From CALJFL01 sp963669435 (lineage in GTDB: Bacteria > Pseudomonadota > Gammaproteobacteria > Pseudomonadales > Halieaceae): 64,000 bases of DNA. The position numbers and the translations under genes are program-made. Positions 18,098 through 28,365 of this stretch are shown in pieces. The notes beneath the pieces are model-generated. The model ran no database searches, was not told where the DNA came from, and was given only the letters and a program-made list of their open reading frames with translations. Where the stretch lies: positions 4,526,001-4,590,000 of the forward strand of contig OY770025.1 in the NCBI GenBank assembly GCA_963669435.1. Reading direction: 5' to 3'. Positions within the stretch are counted from its first letter, which is position 1. Each line of letters begins with the position of its first letter.

Positions 18098-19635
18098 ATG
18101 TATTCATATGAGGAGCGCCTACGGGCGGTAGAACTGTACATCAAGCTCGGGAAGCGCTCCCGTGCGACCATTCGCCAGCTGGGTTATCCGACGAAGACTT
18201 CTCTTCGAACTGGCAACAGGAATCACTGGAACGCGGTGACCTTCAGGCCGGTTATGTACGATCGAAACAGAAATATTCGGTTGAACAGAATAACGTCGCG
18301 ATCGAACACTATATGAATCACGGTCGCTGCTTCTCTGCCACTATGGAGGCGTTGGGTTACCCCGGCCGAAGGACGCTAACCGAGTGGGTGCGCGAGCGAT
18401 ATCCGGAAACCAGGAAATGCGTTGTTGGCAAGGCGGGCAGGCCGACAGCTTAATTGGCATCAAAACGGGCGGCAGTTTATGAACTTTGCACCCGAGAGGG
18501 CAGTGCACAGGCAGTTGCACAAAGACTGGACGTCGACAGAGTAACGCTCTACAACTGGAAGAACCAGTTACTTGACCAAGAGGTTCCTACCCCCATGAAA
18601 CGTGACAAACACCCACCGACAGACACTGATCGAACGAAACTGGAGCGGCAGGTCGAATCGCTTCAGCGCGACATCTAAAATTTGCAGCTTGAACACGACC
18701 TGTTGAAGAAGGCCAATGAAATACTAAAAAAGGATTTTGGCGTCAGCCTCCAGCTCCTGAGCAATCGGGAGAAGACAACGCTGGTTGACGCCCTGAGTAA
18801 AGAGTATGCATTACCTAAACTTCTGGATCGTCTGGGTCTCGCTCGCAGCTCCTACTTTTATCACCGATCGCGCTTAGAGGCTGCCGACAAGTATGCAGCA
18901 GTCCGTCGAAGAATCAACGACACCTTCGAGAGCAATCATCGGTCTTATGGTTACCGTCGAATTCGAGCATCACTGATTAGGCAGCGGATCTTCCTCTCGG
19001 AGAAGGTTGTGCGGCGCTTGATGAAGCAAGAGAACCTTAAAGCCATCATGCCGAAGCGGCGGAGGTATCATTCTTGTGCCGGGGAAGTTACCCCTGCCCC
19101 GGAGAACACCGTCAATCGCGATTTCAATGCCACGGCTCCAAACTAAAAGTGGCTCACCGATATCTCTGAGTTCCAGATCCCGGCTGGCAAAGTGTACCTC
19201 TCGCCAATGATCGACTGCTTTGATGGTATGGTCGTTAGTTGGTCGATCGGAACGAGTCCGAACGCAGAGCTTGTAAATACCATGCTGGATACGGCTGTCG
19301 AGACATTGGCTGGAGTCGACAGGAGGCCTATAGTTCACTCCGATCGGGGTGCCCACAACCGATGGCCTAGTTGGCTATCACGGGTCACGAAGGCAAACCT
19401 GACCAGATCGATGTCACGCAATGCGTGCTCGCCTGACAATACTACCTGCGAAGGTTTCTTCGGAAGGCTGAAGACGGAGACGTTCTACTCCAAGGATTGG
19501 CGCTCGACTACCACCGAAGAGTTCATTCAGGCGCTGGACTCGTATATTCGCTGGTACAACGAAAAACGAATCAAACTGTCCCTTGGCTATCTCAGTCCCA
19601 TCGAGCACCGTGATAGCTTATGTTTAACGAAGTAA
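18098..19635 (+). pseudogene. IS3-family transposase (orfA-orfB), inactivated
   Basis: Conceptual joining gives an IS3-type transposase. There is an N-terminal helix-turn-helix (EERLRAVELYIKLGKRSRATIRQLGY), a second HTH (AQAVAQRLDVDRVTLYNWKNQLL) and a leucine-rich coiled coil. The integrase core follows, with D in WLTDISEF, D in HSDRG and E in CEGFFGRLKTE all still present. Lesions: a frameshift near 18205, and TAA stops at 18451-18453, 18676-18678 and 19144-19146. The last two sit where a Gln/Glu codon would be expected, consistent with single C-to-T or G-to-T changes. The intact DDE residues but broken frame show fairly recent decay. Confidence 0.9.
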
Positions 19636-19637
19636 AT

Positions 19638-19664
19638 CAGTCCAAGAAAATAGCCGCACCCCCC
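19638..19664. repeat. right inverted repeat of IS3-type element
   Basis: This is the reverse complement of a sequence starting GGGGGGTGCGG and ending CTTGGACT(G), the partner of 18057-18083. It lies 5 bp from the stop codon of the esterase gene on the minus strand. Confidence 0.75.
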
Positions 19665-19669
19665 ATAAA

Positions 19670-20677
19670 CTAGTGTCCAGCATGATCATCCAAGGTGAAA
19701 GACTGTAGAGCTACCCTAAGAAAAAAATCAACTATCTTCTCTGGCCCGGAAATATCGCCGGCATTGCCGCCCATGATCCGGGGAAAGTGTGCGATCTGGG
19801 TAGGAACTACATGTCCCGAACCCTGAAGACGGTACAGTCGCACTTCAATTCCTTCTGCCCCCACCCAGCGCAATTCCGTTACTTCGGTTTCCGGATGACC
19901 ATCACGTTCAGGGTGCCTGATGGTTGCTGGCTTGCGAGGTGCGCTAGCCAGATCGGCCCAGTATCTAGCCGAGTCTTCTGAAGAAAGCACACTACCTCGA
20001 CTACTATCCCCGAAAACTGTTACTAAGCCACCGTGAAAAGGGTTGATTGGATCACGTGTCCCGACAAACATCGCCACAGGTAAAGGTTGACCTAACTTTT
20101 TGCAGTCTAGATTTTCGCCAACGGGCAGATTCGCACTGATGGGCGCGATCCCTGCGACCAATTCAGGCACCTCCAAAGCAAGCCGAAAAGCCATGTGCCC
20201 CCCATTAGAGTATCCGGTGACAAACGCGCGGCTGGGATCAATGCCATAACGGGAGACAAGAAAGTCGATCATATCGCTAAAGAAACCGACATCGTCAATA
20301 TTCCAAGTGTTCGATGCATACGTTGCTGAAGCGCGGCAGTCATTCCAATGGTTCTCAAATCCCTCTGGATATACCACTAGAAAGCCACGCCGATCCGCGA
20401 GGGCGTCAAACTCATAGGCGGTCGAGCGACGAATCTTACCGGCAGTACTCTGTGAACCGTGTAGTACGAATACCACTGGCATCGAATGAAATGTCTCCGC
20501 AGGTGTGTACACGTAAAACGTCCGAGATAGACTATCGACCTTTAGGGAGTATTTGTTTAGCGTGCCATGGAGTGGTGGAAAATCTGGCTCAGGCATATAC
20601 AGAAAGTAGAGGTACAACCCGGCCACCAGGGCCAATACACCTGAGACCAACAAAAGAAGTCTTCGAAGCAGCCTCAT
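19670..20677 (-). CDS. PHB-depolymerase/feruloyl-esterase-like hydrolase
   Basis: This 335-residue protein has an N-terminal membrane anchor or signal (residues ~5-27) and an alpha/beta-hydrolase domain of the LpqC/poly(3-hydroxybutyrate) depolymerase/feruloyl esterase type. Seen are VVFVLHGS, the nucleophile elbow GYSNGG, FVGTRDPINPFHGG with the acid residue, and GSGHVVP with the catalytic His. An ester-cleaving role on an aromatic or polyester substrate fits its place at the end of the receptor-GH3-symporter-SDR gene set. The stop codon lies within about 6 bp of the IS inverted repeat. The last two or three codons may come from IS sequence, so the native C-terminus may be slightly altered. 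Confidence 0.8.
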   Translation of the reverse strand: MRLLRRLLLLVSGVLALVAGLYLYFLYMPEPDFPPLHGTLNKYSLKVDSLSRTFYVYTPAETFHSMPVVFVLHGSQSTAGKIRRSTAYEFDALADRRGFLVVYPEGFENHWNDCRASATYASNTWNIDDVGFFSDMIDFLVSRYGIDPSRAFVTGYSNGGHMAFRLALEVPELVAGIAPISANLPVGENLDCKKLGQPLPVAMFVGTRDPINPFHGGLVTVFGDSSRGSVLSSEDSARYWADLASAPRKPATIRHPERDGHPETEVTELRWVGAEGIEVRLYRLQGSGHVVPTQIAHFPRIMGGNAGDISGPEKIVDFFLRVALQSFTLDDHAGH

Positions 20678-20759
20678 TTCAACCTAACTCCAGAACTCCT
20701 CAAGCTCTTCCAGGCTTTTACCATTGGTTTCATGTATCTTTTTAGCCAAGCTGAAGCGA

Positions 20760-21548
20760 TCAAGCATCGATGCTGGTGCCCAGCGCAGCATGCACGAGGC
20801 CACCATCCACGGTGATCGTATCGCCCACCACATAATCGCCCGCCCTGCTGGCCAGAAAAATAGCCGCGCCAGCCATATCCTCGCTCACGCCAATGCGACC
20901 GGAGGGTATGCCCGCTGCCACATCATCGCCGTGATCTCGCGCGGCCCGATTCATCTCCGAGGGGAAAGCACCGGGTGCAATTGATGTCACGTTGATCTGG
21001 TCTTCTATCAGCCGCGCCGCAAGGCGCTTGGTGAGATAAATTAATCCAGACTTGGAGGCATGATAGCTAAAGGTGTCCCAGGGATTGAGGCGCTGGCCGT
21101 CGATGGAAGTGATGTTGATCACCTTGGCGGGCCGCTGCGGACTGGCAGCAGCCTTGAGGCAATCATGCAACGACTGCACCAGGAAGAAGGGTGACTTGAG
21201 GTTGAGGTCCATCACCTTGTCCCAACCGTGCTCGGAAAACTCCTCAAAAGGCATACCCCAGGCAGCACCCGCATTATTGACGAGAACATCCAGCTTGGGC
21301 TCGACACCGGCAAATGCCGCAGCTAGTGCCCGGCAGCCATCGACAGTACTCACATCCATGGGCAGCGAGAAACAATTGGGGCCCAGTTCGTTTGCTACCG
21401 CATCACACACACTCTCTTTTCGAGAGGAGATGTATACTTTGGCCCCCTGGGCGAGGAATCCCTCGGCTATCATTTTGCCAATGCCGCGAGAGCCCCCAGT
21501 AACAAGGGCGACTTTTCCTTCGAGTGAAAAGAGTTTTAAAGTATCCAT
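20760..21548 (-). CDS. short-chain dehydrogenase (FabG/gluconate-5-dehydrogenase-like)
   Basis: This 262-residue SDR has TGGSRGIG at residues ~18-25, SSRKES suggesting NADP preference, NNAGA, the Ser in NITSIDG and catalytic Y-H-A-S-K. The APGAFPSEM and DGGLVHA segments are standard for the family. It sits 15 bp downstream of the symporter and upstream of the esterase, in the leftward catabolic gene set, and may oxidise or reduce a released alcohol/ketone. The specific substrate cannot be told. Confidence 0.85.
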   Translation of the reverse strand: MDTLKLFSLEGKVALVTGGSRGIGKMIAEGFLAQGAKVYISSRKESVCDAVANELGPNCFSLPMDVSTVDGCRALAAAFAGVEPKLDVLVNNAGAAWGMPFEEFSEHGWDKVMDLNLKSPFFLVQSLHDCLKAAASPQRPAKVINITSIDGQRLNPWDTFSYHASKSGLIYLTKRLAARLIEDQINVTSIAPGAFPSEMNRAARDHGDDVAAGIPSGRIGVSEDMAGAAIFLASRAGDYVVGDTITVDGGLVHAALGTSIDA

Positions 21549-21563
21549 AGTCTACTCTCCAGA

Positions 21564-23162
21564 TTACGTCAGCACAGAAAAATCAGCAAAGATCGCATAT
21601 ATCAGCAACACAATCGATACCAGAATACCACCGGCGAGGCGTGCGTGCTTCCATGGTGCCATGTCCACAGCGCCGACATTTTCCTGCACGAATTCTTCTT
21701 CTGTCGGTGAGATTTCGCCCATGACCATCATGTACATCACCAGGTAGGCGAATACGATGCCAAGGAAGTGAAATTCATGTAGGGACGCCACTATCCGCTC
21801 GAAAGGGGAGACAAAATAGCCCACTGCAATAATCGCGAAGCCGGTGACCAACGCCTGTTTAGCAGCCCGGGCCGGCACGCGCTTTGACAGCATGCCCACC
21901 AGCACCACCGCAAAGATGGGGATGAAATACATGCCATTCATCTTCTGCAGGTAGGCGAAGATACTGGTGGTATTGGCCAGCAGGGGGGCGATAGACATGG
22001 CAGCGACAGCAACAATCCAGCCGAACACCTTGCCCGAACGCACCACCTGCCGCTCCGAAGCGGCCGGATTGATAACCCCCTTATACAGGCCGAGACTGAA
22101 CAGTGTGCAGGAGCTGTTCAGGGCTGAATTGAAACTGGACAGGATAGCGCCGATCATCGCCGCGGCAAAAAAGCCCGTCAGCGGTGCCGGCAGCACCTCA
22201 TTCACCAGCCTGCCATAGGCGTGGTCGGCCTTGATGCCCTCGCCTGCGAACAGGGCAAAAGCGATGATACCCGGCAAGACCAGGTACATGGGCCCCAGCA
22301 GTTTCAGCGCACCGGTAAGCAGCACGCCCTTCTGCCCCTCGGCGAGGCTGCTGGCGCCAAAGGTGCGCTGGATAATCTGCTGATTGGTGGTCCAGTAAAA
22401 CAGGTTCAACAGCAGGATGCCGGAGAACACCGTGCCGAATGGAACGCCGGTATCCTCACCACCGATCGAGTTAAACGTTCCGTCAGGGAGTTCTGCCAGC
22501 TTACTGACACCAGACATGACGCCATCCCCCCCCAGGGCTGACAGGCCAAACCAGGTAATCATAAATCCGCCCACCAGTAGGCCAACGCCGTTGAGGGTAT
22601 CGGACACCGCCACTGTTCTCAGGCCGCCGAACAGGGCGTAACAGGAACCCACCAGGCCGACAACCCAAACAATCAGCCACAGGGTCGAGGTATAGGTCTC
22701 AATCCCCAGCATGGACTGGACATCCATAATACCGATCATGCCGGTTGCACCGGTGTAGAGAATAATAGGCAGGAGAATGCCGACATAGGCCACCAGGAAT
22801 ATCAGGTTGGTGATGACCTGGGTCTGGTGATCGAAACGAATCGCCAGGTACTCGGGCACAGTGGCCACACCGCTCTTCAGGAAGCGGGGCAGGAAGAACA
22901 GCGCCATGGCCACCAGGGCCAACACCGCCCCGACTTCCCAGACCATTACCGCAAAACCGTCGGTAAACGCAGCGCCGTTCAGGCCCACCATCTGCTCGGT
23001 AGAGAGGTTGGTCAGCAACAGCGACCCCGCGATCAGGGGAAAGGTCAGCGATCGCCCGGCCAGGAAGTAACCCCCGGAAGAGCTGTGGTCGTCCTTCCTG
23101 GTCATGAAAAAGGTAACGACAGCCACGAGACCTGTAAAAAACAGGAACGTCCCAAGAATCAT
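21564..23162 (-). CDS. solute:sodium symporter, SGLT-type
   Basis: This 532-residue transporter has about 14 transmembrane segments. It shows SSS-family features close to the sugar transporter vSGLT group: GGYFLAGRSLTFPLIAGSLLLTNLSTEQMVGLNG, VPEYLAIRFD, the ALFGGLRTVAVSDTLNG loop, WTTNQQIIQRTFGASS and AAMIGAILSSFNSALNSSCTLF with Na-site serines. It is 20 bp from the GH3 glycosidase gene, so it most likely imports a sugar released by that enzyme using the sodium gradient. Confidence 0.9.
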   Translation of the reverse strand: MILGTFLFFTGLVAVVTFFMTRKDDHSSSGGYFLAGRSLTFPLIAGSLLLTNLSTEQMVGLNGAAFTDGFAVMVWEVGAVLALVAMALFFLPRFLKSGVATVPEYLAIRFDHQTQVITNLIFLVAYVGILLPIILYTGATGMIGIMDVQSMLGIETYTSTLWLIVWVVGLVGSCYALFGGLRTVAVSDTLNGVGLLVGGFMITWFGLSALGGDGVMSGVSKLAELPDGTFNSIGGEDTGVPFGTVFSGILLLNLFYWTTNQQIIQRTFGASSLAEGQKGVLLTGALKLLGPMYLVLPGIIAFALFAGEGIKADHAYGRLVNEVLPAPLTGFFAAAMIGAILSSFNSALNSSCTLFSLGLYKGVINPAASERQVVRSGKVFGWIVAVAAMSIAPLLANTTSIFAYLQKMNGMYFIPIFAVVLVGMLSKRVPARAAKQALVTGFAIIAVGYFVSPFERIVASLHEFHFLGIVFAYLVMYMMVMGEISPTEEEFVQENVGAVDMAPWKHARLAGGILVSIVLLIYAIFADFSVLT

Positions 23163-23182
23163 CGATTGTTCATCCAGTGATA

Positions 23183-25141
23183 TTAGTATTCCAGGCCGAA
23201 TCCGAATGGATAGAGCGGATCAGCCGAGTCATAGGGTACGTCTTCGAGTTGCCCTTCAACAGCGGACATTGATCGAGGGACCTCTATAGGTAGCTTCCCA
23301 GTCGGGTTGAACTGCCCCCAGAGCAGTTCCATTAATACGGTATCTGTCGCCCCAAAATTGGCCACCAGTGCCAGGCTATGCTCTGCGATTTCCGGGATAA
23401 CCGCCGCACGGTCCAGGTAGATATCCACTATCGTCGGGACCGTTTGCAATAGTTGCAACAACTGCGCTTTCTCTTCTCCCTTGAAATCCAGGTCACCGGA
23501 GTGGAACGCGCTCTCGAAAATCCCCTTGCCGGGATAGAACGGCGCCGCAATCCGTATGATGGCAAGGTCTGCCTGCTCCGGGGTGTCCACTACCTCGGCA
23601 TACTGCGATACCAGTTCCCGATCAATATTTTCGATATACGCCTTTGGCCGTCGGGCCGTATCCAGTGGAAGCACAGACCCTTCATTTTTCAGTAACACCA
23701 GGGAGCGCCGCTGTGCTTCTTCGCCGGCTACCTCTGCGTCCCGGTTCCCTACAATTGACGCAGCGGCCTGCGCATCCACATAGGGGTTATCGAACAATCC
23801 GAGCCTGAATTTATCCAGCATAATGCGCCGTACAGACTGGTCCAGCCGCGCTTCACTTACCGAGCCCTCTTCCACCAGCCCAACCAGGACTTCCGGAATG
23901 GACTCACCGCCAAACTGATCGATACCCGCATCGAGCAGTTTCAACATTCGCTCCTCGACGCTCAAGTGCTCGACGCCCCAGGCAGAAGCTTCCTTCAAAT
24001 GGACAATCCCGGCGATATAGGTATCGGTAAGCAATCCCCAATCGGAACAGACCACCCCCTCGAAACCAAACTGCTCGCGCAACATCCCGGTGATGATCTC
24101 ACGATTGAATGCGAAGCCTACGTCCTCGCTGGTTTGCCCCATGGGAATCCCATAGTAAGGCATGATCTGTGCCGCACCCGCTGGGAAAGCGCCCTCGCTA
24201 AACGGTATCAGGTGGTAGTCAAAATTGTCCCCAGGATAGATCTGATCCTTACCGTGGGGGAAGTGGGCGTCCCTGCCCCCTGCCTGCGGGCCGCCTCCCG
24301 AGAAATGCTTGACCATGGTGGCAACACTGGTTTCATTGAGATTATGTCCCTGGAAGCCCAGTACATAGGCCTTCACCATTGCCGCGGATAGGGCTGCATC
24401 CTCCCCAAATGTTCCGGCCGCCCTCGCCCACCTGGGCTCGGTAGCCAGGTCTGCCATGGGGTGAAGGGCGAGATGTATTCCCGCAGCCCGATACTCCTCT
24501 CTCGCGTAGTGACCAAACGCTTCAACCAGGGCTGGGTCACGCGTGGCCGCCAGGCCAAGGGGCTCAGGCCACTGGGAAAAATGCTCCGCGGGGAGGCTTG
24601 CGGCCGGATTGGAGCCGAAGCCGTGCCTTGGGTCTGATGCGATAGTGACCGGTATTCCCAGGCGAGTGCGCTCGGCCATGGCCTGGATTTTATTCTGCCA
24701 GCCTGCCAGGGCGTTCGGCTCATCAACGAACAGGACGTTAAAACTGTTCATCAACTTTCTGGCGACAAGGGTCGAGTTGGTCGGGGCGGCTAAACTGAAG
24801 GGGTCGCTCGGTGTCGGTCGATCTACCAGTTCCCCACCATTGCGGCTGGCGATCGGGCTGATAAACATGGTACCCGCTTTTTCTGCGATCGACATCTGTG
24901 CCAGCAAGTCGGAGACGCGCTGATCTGGCGTCAGTCGCGTATCTTCGTAGGGGTCCAAGCGGCCATTCTTGTTCAGGTCGCGAAACGCGTGGCCATCACT
25001 CGTCAGGGTCGCAGCCGGTTCCCCCAACAAAGACATATTTGTCCGCGACTGCAACTGGTAATACCCCAGCACCCCACAGAGCAGGAGGACCAGAAGAAAA
25101 AAGGCCCCCAGAGTGCCCCAAACCAAATTCCGCTTGATCAT
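23183..25141 (-). CDS. glycoside hydrolase family 3 (beta-glucosidase-like), membrane-anchored
   Basis: This 652-residue protein has an N-terminal anchor (residues ~8-28), then a calcium-loop-like DLNKNGRLDPYED segment, then a GH3 domain. Conserved parts are the substrate-binding region (MVKHFSGGGPQAGGRDAH) and the nucleophile Asp367 in FEGVVCSDWGLL. A C-terminal alpha/beta domain is also present (RRSLVLLKNEGSVLPL). GH3 enzymes remove terminal beta-linked sugars such as glucose or xylose. The anchor places it at the periplasmic side of the inner membrane. It lies between the TonB receptor (38-bp gap) and the SGLT symporter (20-bp gap), a standard capture-cleave-import order. Confidence 0.9.
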   Translation of the reverse strand: MIKRNLVWGTLGAFFLLVLLLCGVLGYYQLQSRTNMSLLGEPAATLTSDGHAFRDLNKNGRLDPYEDTRLTPDQRVSDLLAQMSIAEKAGTMFISPIASRNGGELVDRPTPSDPFSLAAPTNSTLVARKLMNSFNVLFVDEPNALAGWQNKIQAMAERTRLGIPVTIASDPRHGFGSNPAASLPAEHFSQWPEPLGLAATRDPALVEAFGHYAREEYRAAGIHLALHPMADLATEPRWARAAGTFGEDAALSAAMVKAYVLGFQGHNLNETSVATMVKHFSGGGPQAGGRDAHFPHGKDQIYPGDNFDYHLIPFSEGAFPAGAAQIMPYYGIPMGQTSEDVGFAFNREIITGMLREQFGFEGVVCSDWGLLTDTYIAGIVHLKEASAWGVEHLSVEERMLKLLDAGIDQFGGESIPEVLVGLVEEGSVSEARLDQSVRRIMLDKFRLGLFDNPYVDAQAAASIVGNRDAEVAGEEAQRRSLVLLKNEGSVLPLDTARRPKAYIENIDRELVSQYAEVVDTPEQADLAIIRIAAPFYPGKGIFESAFHSGDLDFKGEEKAQLLQLLQTVPTIVDIYLDRAAVIPEIAEHSLALVANFGATDTVLMELLWGQFNPTGKLPIEVPRSMSAVEGQLEDVPYDSADPLYPFGFGLEY

Positions 25142-25179
25142 TTTTGCACCCTGGAGGCCAACCGCTAAAGGGATGGACC

Positions 25180-27490
25180 TTAGAAGTTGTATCGGAATGT
25201 AGCGCCAAAGTAACGGTCAGCGGCCTTGGGCACAAACTGAATCACGTTGTCGCTCTCTCCAGTGGCATCCACGAAGGCATTCAGGTTGTTGGCATACTGC
25301 TCGTCAAACAGGTTGCGCACATGGAATGTCAGCACATACTGCCCCGCCTGATCCTCAATACCGAAAGAGAGATCAAACACGCCGTATGAATCCTGAACAG
25401 TCAATGGATTCTGGTCAGCCTGGTATTGCGTTTCTGACTGCCAGCGGTAGTTCAGCTGTACAAAACCTTCCATGTTGGTATCAAACAGGGGTTGGTAGTA
25501 ACGCCCTCCAAGTACCACCTTCCAATCGGGGGCGAAGGCCATTTGCTCGCCACCCACATCTTTGCCGCCATTTTCCGCACACTGCGGATCTGTATCGCCC
25601 GTATAACAAGCCACCTGATACTCCAGATACTCGGCATCAAGCCAGGTCACACTGCCGTTGAGTAACAGGTTTGCGCTGGCAGCAAACTGCGAGTCGATTT
25701 CAATACCTTGCTGCCGGGTTTCCGCGGCATTATCTGCGAGGATCGCCGATGCTTCTACGTCAAAGTAGGAGACCTGTGTATCTTCGAACTCCTGCCAGAA
25801 CAGCGCTGTGTCGATGCTCAGGCGACCGTCCATCAGGCGGGTTTTGTAGCCCAATTCGAACGCATCTACATACTCGGGCTCCAGTGGCTTTTCGAAGTCG
25901 CTACCGATGCTTACACCCGGGCCCTTGTAGCCTCGGGCATAGCTGAAGTAGCCATTGGCTTCATCGCTGAAGGCGTACTGAATAGCCGCTTTACCCGTCC
26001 AGTCGGTATTGGACTCGTCACCGCTGCCTTCGTACCTCTCCTGCGGACGGTCGCCTTCTACCAGCACCCCACCCTGCTCCACATCCCATTCGATGTAGTC
26101 GTACTGATACCTGAGCCCCAGCGTCAGCGTGATACTGTCATTCAACAGATAATCTGCCTGGCCGAACAGGGCATAGTATTCCGTATCCACGTTGACGCGC
26201 TGCTGAAATGACGTATTGCCCAATATCGTGGCCGGAGGCAAATCGCCTTCACATGAGCTGTAGACCGGCCGGATTTGCAGTATGTCAAAACACACAGAGC
26301 GGCGTTCGGATCCCGGGTTATCGTAGGAGGTTCCCCACAGGAAGGCACCCACCACATATTGCAGATCACCGCTGTGGTCGGACTGAATTCGCAACTCCTG
26401 CGACCATTGGTCTGTGTCCTTAGTACCGGCCACCCAACCGCGGAATGAAGGTGTGCCCTGATCCACATAGGAACTTAGGGGCACCCACAGGCCAGAGGAA
26501 TCGATATCAATCTTGTCTTCAATCTCCCAGACACGATAGGCGGTCAATGAGGTGATTGAATGATTCTCAAGCCCCCAGTTGAGTTCCGCACTGACACCCC
26601 AGTCGAGGATTTCATTCTCATTCGGGTCATTAATTTCGACTTCGCGATTATCCTCGCCGGGCTCTACCTCAGTCACAGGGATAACCTCGGGACCCGCTGA
26701 ACGCAATACCCTGGCGTTGGCGGGCGAGTCACTCTCGGTATAGTCGGCAATCATTAGCAGATCGATGTCAGGTGTGATATCCCAGAGCAACTTTCCGCGG
26801 ACTCCCCAACTGTCCCCGCCATCCATATCCGGACCGCCCTCGGTCAGATTCTCGATGATGCTATCGCCGTTATCGACGTAGTTACCGCTGATACGGTATG
26901 CCCAATCATCGTTGATCGGAGCGCTATAGGTACCTTTCACGCGAATCTCATCGTACTCATCCACACCGAGTTCAACATTACCTTCCGGCTCATCAAAGGT
27001 CGGCTTCTTGGTCACAATGCTCAGCACACCAGCGGATGCGTTTTTGCCGAATAAGGTGCTCTGGGGGCCCCTCAGTACTTCAATGCGCTCGATGTCAGCA
27101 AGGTCAGTAAAAAAACTGCCCTGGCGCGCCAGTACAACACCGTCCAACACAGTCGATACGCTTGATTCTACGGTCGCGGCAATTAATGGTGGTACCAACG
27201 CCGCGAATATAGACACTTTTCTGGAATGGGGAGAGATTGTCCTGCAAACCCAAGGAGGATGAGATTTTCACCAGGTCCTGGAACTCTTCGATCCCGGCGT
27301 TCGACAGCATGTTACCACTAAGGGCCTGGACAGCTACCGGCACGTCCTGCAGGGATTGCTCCCGTTTTTGTGCCGTGACGATTACCTCTTCCAGCATCAA
27401 TGGTTCGCTCTGTGCAAAAGCCTGGGGTACGAGCGACAAGAGAGCGCTACTGGCGACAAGTCCGATGGTGGGGCGGTGAGTCAATGACAT
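25180..27490 (-). pseudogene. TonB-dependent receptor with frameshift in plug domain
   Basis: Two overlapping frames together make one ~770-residue TonB receptor. The first (27490 down to about 27190) encodes the signal peptide (ends PQAFAQ), the TonB-box-like LEEVIVTAQKR and the first plug half up to VYIRGVGT. The second (from about 27185 to 25180) continues with AATVESSVSTVLDGVVLARQ, ERIEVLRGPQSTLFGKN and the full barrel ending FGATFRYNF. The switch needs one base to be skipped within about 27181-27195 (near an ATTAATT stretch). The rest of the barrel shows no further damage, so the lesion is recent or a sequencing error. It heads the leftward GH3/symporter set. Confidence 0.85.
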
Positions 27491-27582
27491 AGTTCTATCC
27501 TCTGGTTTGGCGGCTCATGAGCGGTCATGTATCGCCTGTAAGTTATGAATTACCGTAAGGTGGTACACATCATACACCTATT

Positions 27583-27598
27583 TTGCACACGTGCGCAA
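27583..27598. promoter_or_regulatory. palindromic operator candidate for TetR
   Basis: TTGCACAC at 27583-27590 abuts GTGCGCAA at 27591-27598. The two arms are reverse complements except for one pair. The site lies in the 218-bp spacer between the leftward receptor and the rightward TetR gene, where a TetR dimer would control both directions. TetR binding is inferred from position and symmetry. Confidence 0.6.
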
Positions 27599-27708
27599 TA
27601 GTGCTATCATGCGTATCTATGCAGACATGAGCAATTTTTTTCACGCCGCATCCCGCCCTTCACCGAAGCGAGTTTAGCGACATAACATATTGAATTAATG
27701 GGTATTTT

Positions 27709-28359
27709 ATGCAGGACACGTTAATAAAAGCACCTAACCGCATGGTTCGCAGGAAGAACCGCACGCGGAAAAAACTCATGGATGCGGCGGTAGAACTGGT
27801 GCTCGAAAAAGGCTACGAAGAGGTGATGACAGACGAAATCACCGAGCACGCCGACGTTGGTCGGCGCACCTTCTACAATCATTTCACCAACAAACGCGAC
27901 TGCGTACAAGCCGCTGTTAAGGAACGTTACGCCGACTATGCCCAGGACCTGGAATCACACATAGAACTGGAAAAATGTGTTGATGCCAACGGCGAATGCG
28001 ATCACGCACTGGTGATTACCATAATGGCCACCAAGGTGTTCCGCGCCATCGCCGAGGATCCCCTGACCGAAAAACTGATGCTCTACCCACGCATTCTCGC
28101 CGAGGCGGTAGAGGAGAGTCAGCGGGACTTTATCGTCGCCAACGTGGCCAACGGCCTGGTGGCCGGGCGCTTTTCCCCTGCACTTCCCAACGAGTCACTC
28201 GGGCCAATCACCACCTGGAGTTTCGTGGGCCTTGTCATGACTGCAATCAACCGCAAAAGCCAGCGGGAAGATAGTCTGGTGTGGGGCGAATTCCTGCTGC
28301 AAAACCTGGGAATCCACGGGGCGGAAGCCGAAGCAGTCCTGCAGGCTGCGGCTGGATAA
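27709..28359 (+). CDS. TetR/AcrR family transcriptional regulator
   Basis: This 216-residue TetR-family regulator carries its N-terminal helix-turn-helix at residues ~20-65 (RKKLMDAAVELVLEKGYEEVMTDEITEHADVGRRTFYNHFTNKRDC). The C-terminal ligand domain is variable. It is divergent from the TonB receptor/GH3 set and only 6 bp ahead of the sulfatase gene, so it is likely the local repressor of both arms. A 16-bp palindrome at 27583-27598 is the best operator candidate. The inducer is presumably a breakdown product of the locus substrate. Confidence 0.9.
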   Translation: MQDTLIKAPNRMVRRKNRTRKKLMDAAVELVLEKGYEEVMTDEITEHADVGRRTFYNHFTNKRDCVQAAVKERYADYAQDLESHIELEKCVDANGECDHALVITIMATKVFRAIAEDPLTEKLMLYPRILAEAVEESQRDFIVANVANGLVAGRFSPALPNESLGPITTWSFVGLVMTAINRKSQREDSLVWGEFLLQNLGIHGAEAEAVLQAAAG

Positions 28360-28365
28360 TTAACG

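Larger units (their letters stand above)
18057..19664 (+). mobile_element. decayed IS3-family insertion sequence
   Basis: An element of about 1.6 kb is bounded by imperfect 27-bp inverted repeats (18057-18083 and 19638-19664, both beginning GGGGGGTGCGG and ending CTTGGACT). It contains an IS3-type orfA/orfB region on the plus strand. The true ends may lie slightly outside, near 18041 and 19679, since weak similarity between the flanks continues; no target duplication could be assigned. The coding region has a frameshift and three in-frame stops, so it cannot move by itself. Confidence 0.85.

Noticed and set aside
18451..19146. Three in-frame TAA codons in the transposase as possible stop-codon reassignment
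   Set aside because: All flanking genes end normally in TAA, TAG or TGA, and the same element also has a frameshift. Decay of an IS is the simple reading.
27181..27195. Programmed frameshift in the TonB receptor
   Set aside because: There is no slippery heptamer or stimulating structure visible, and TonB receptors are not known to use this. A mutation or sequencing error is more likely.
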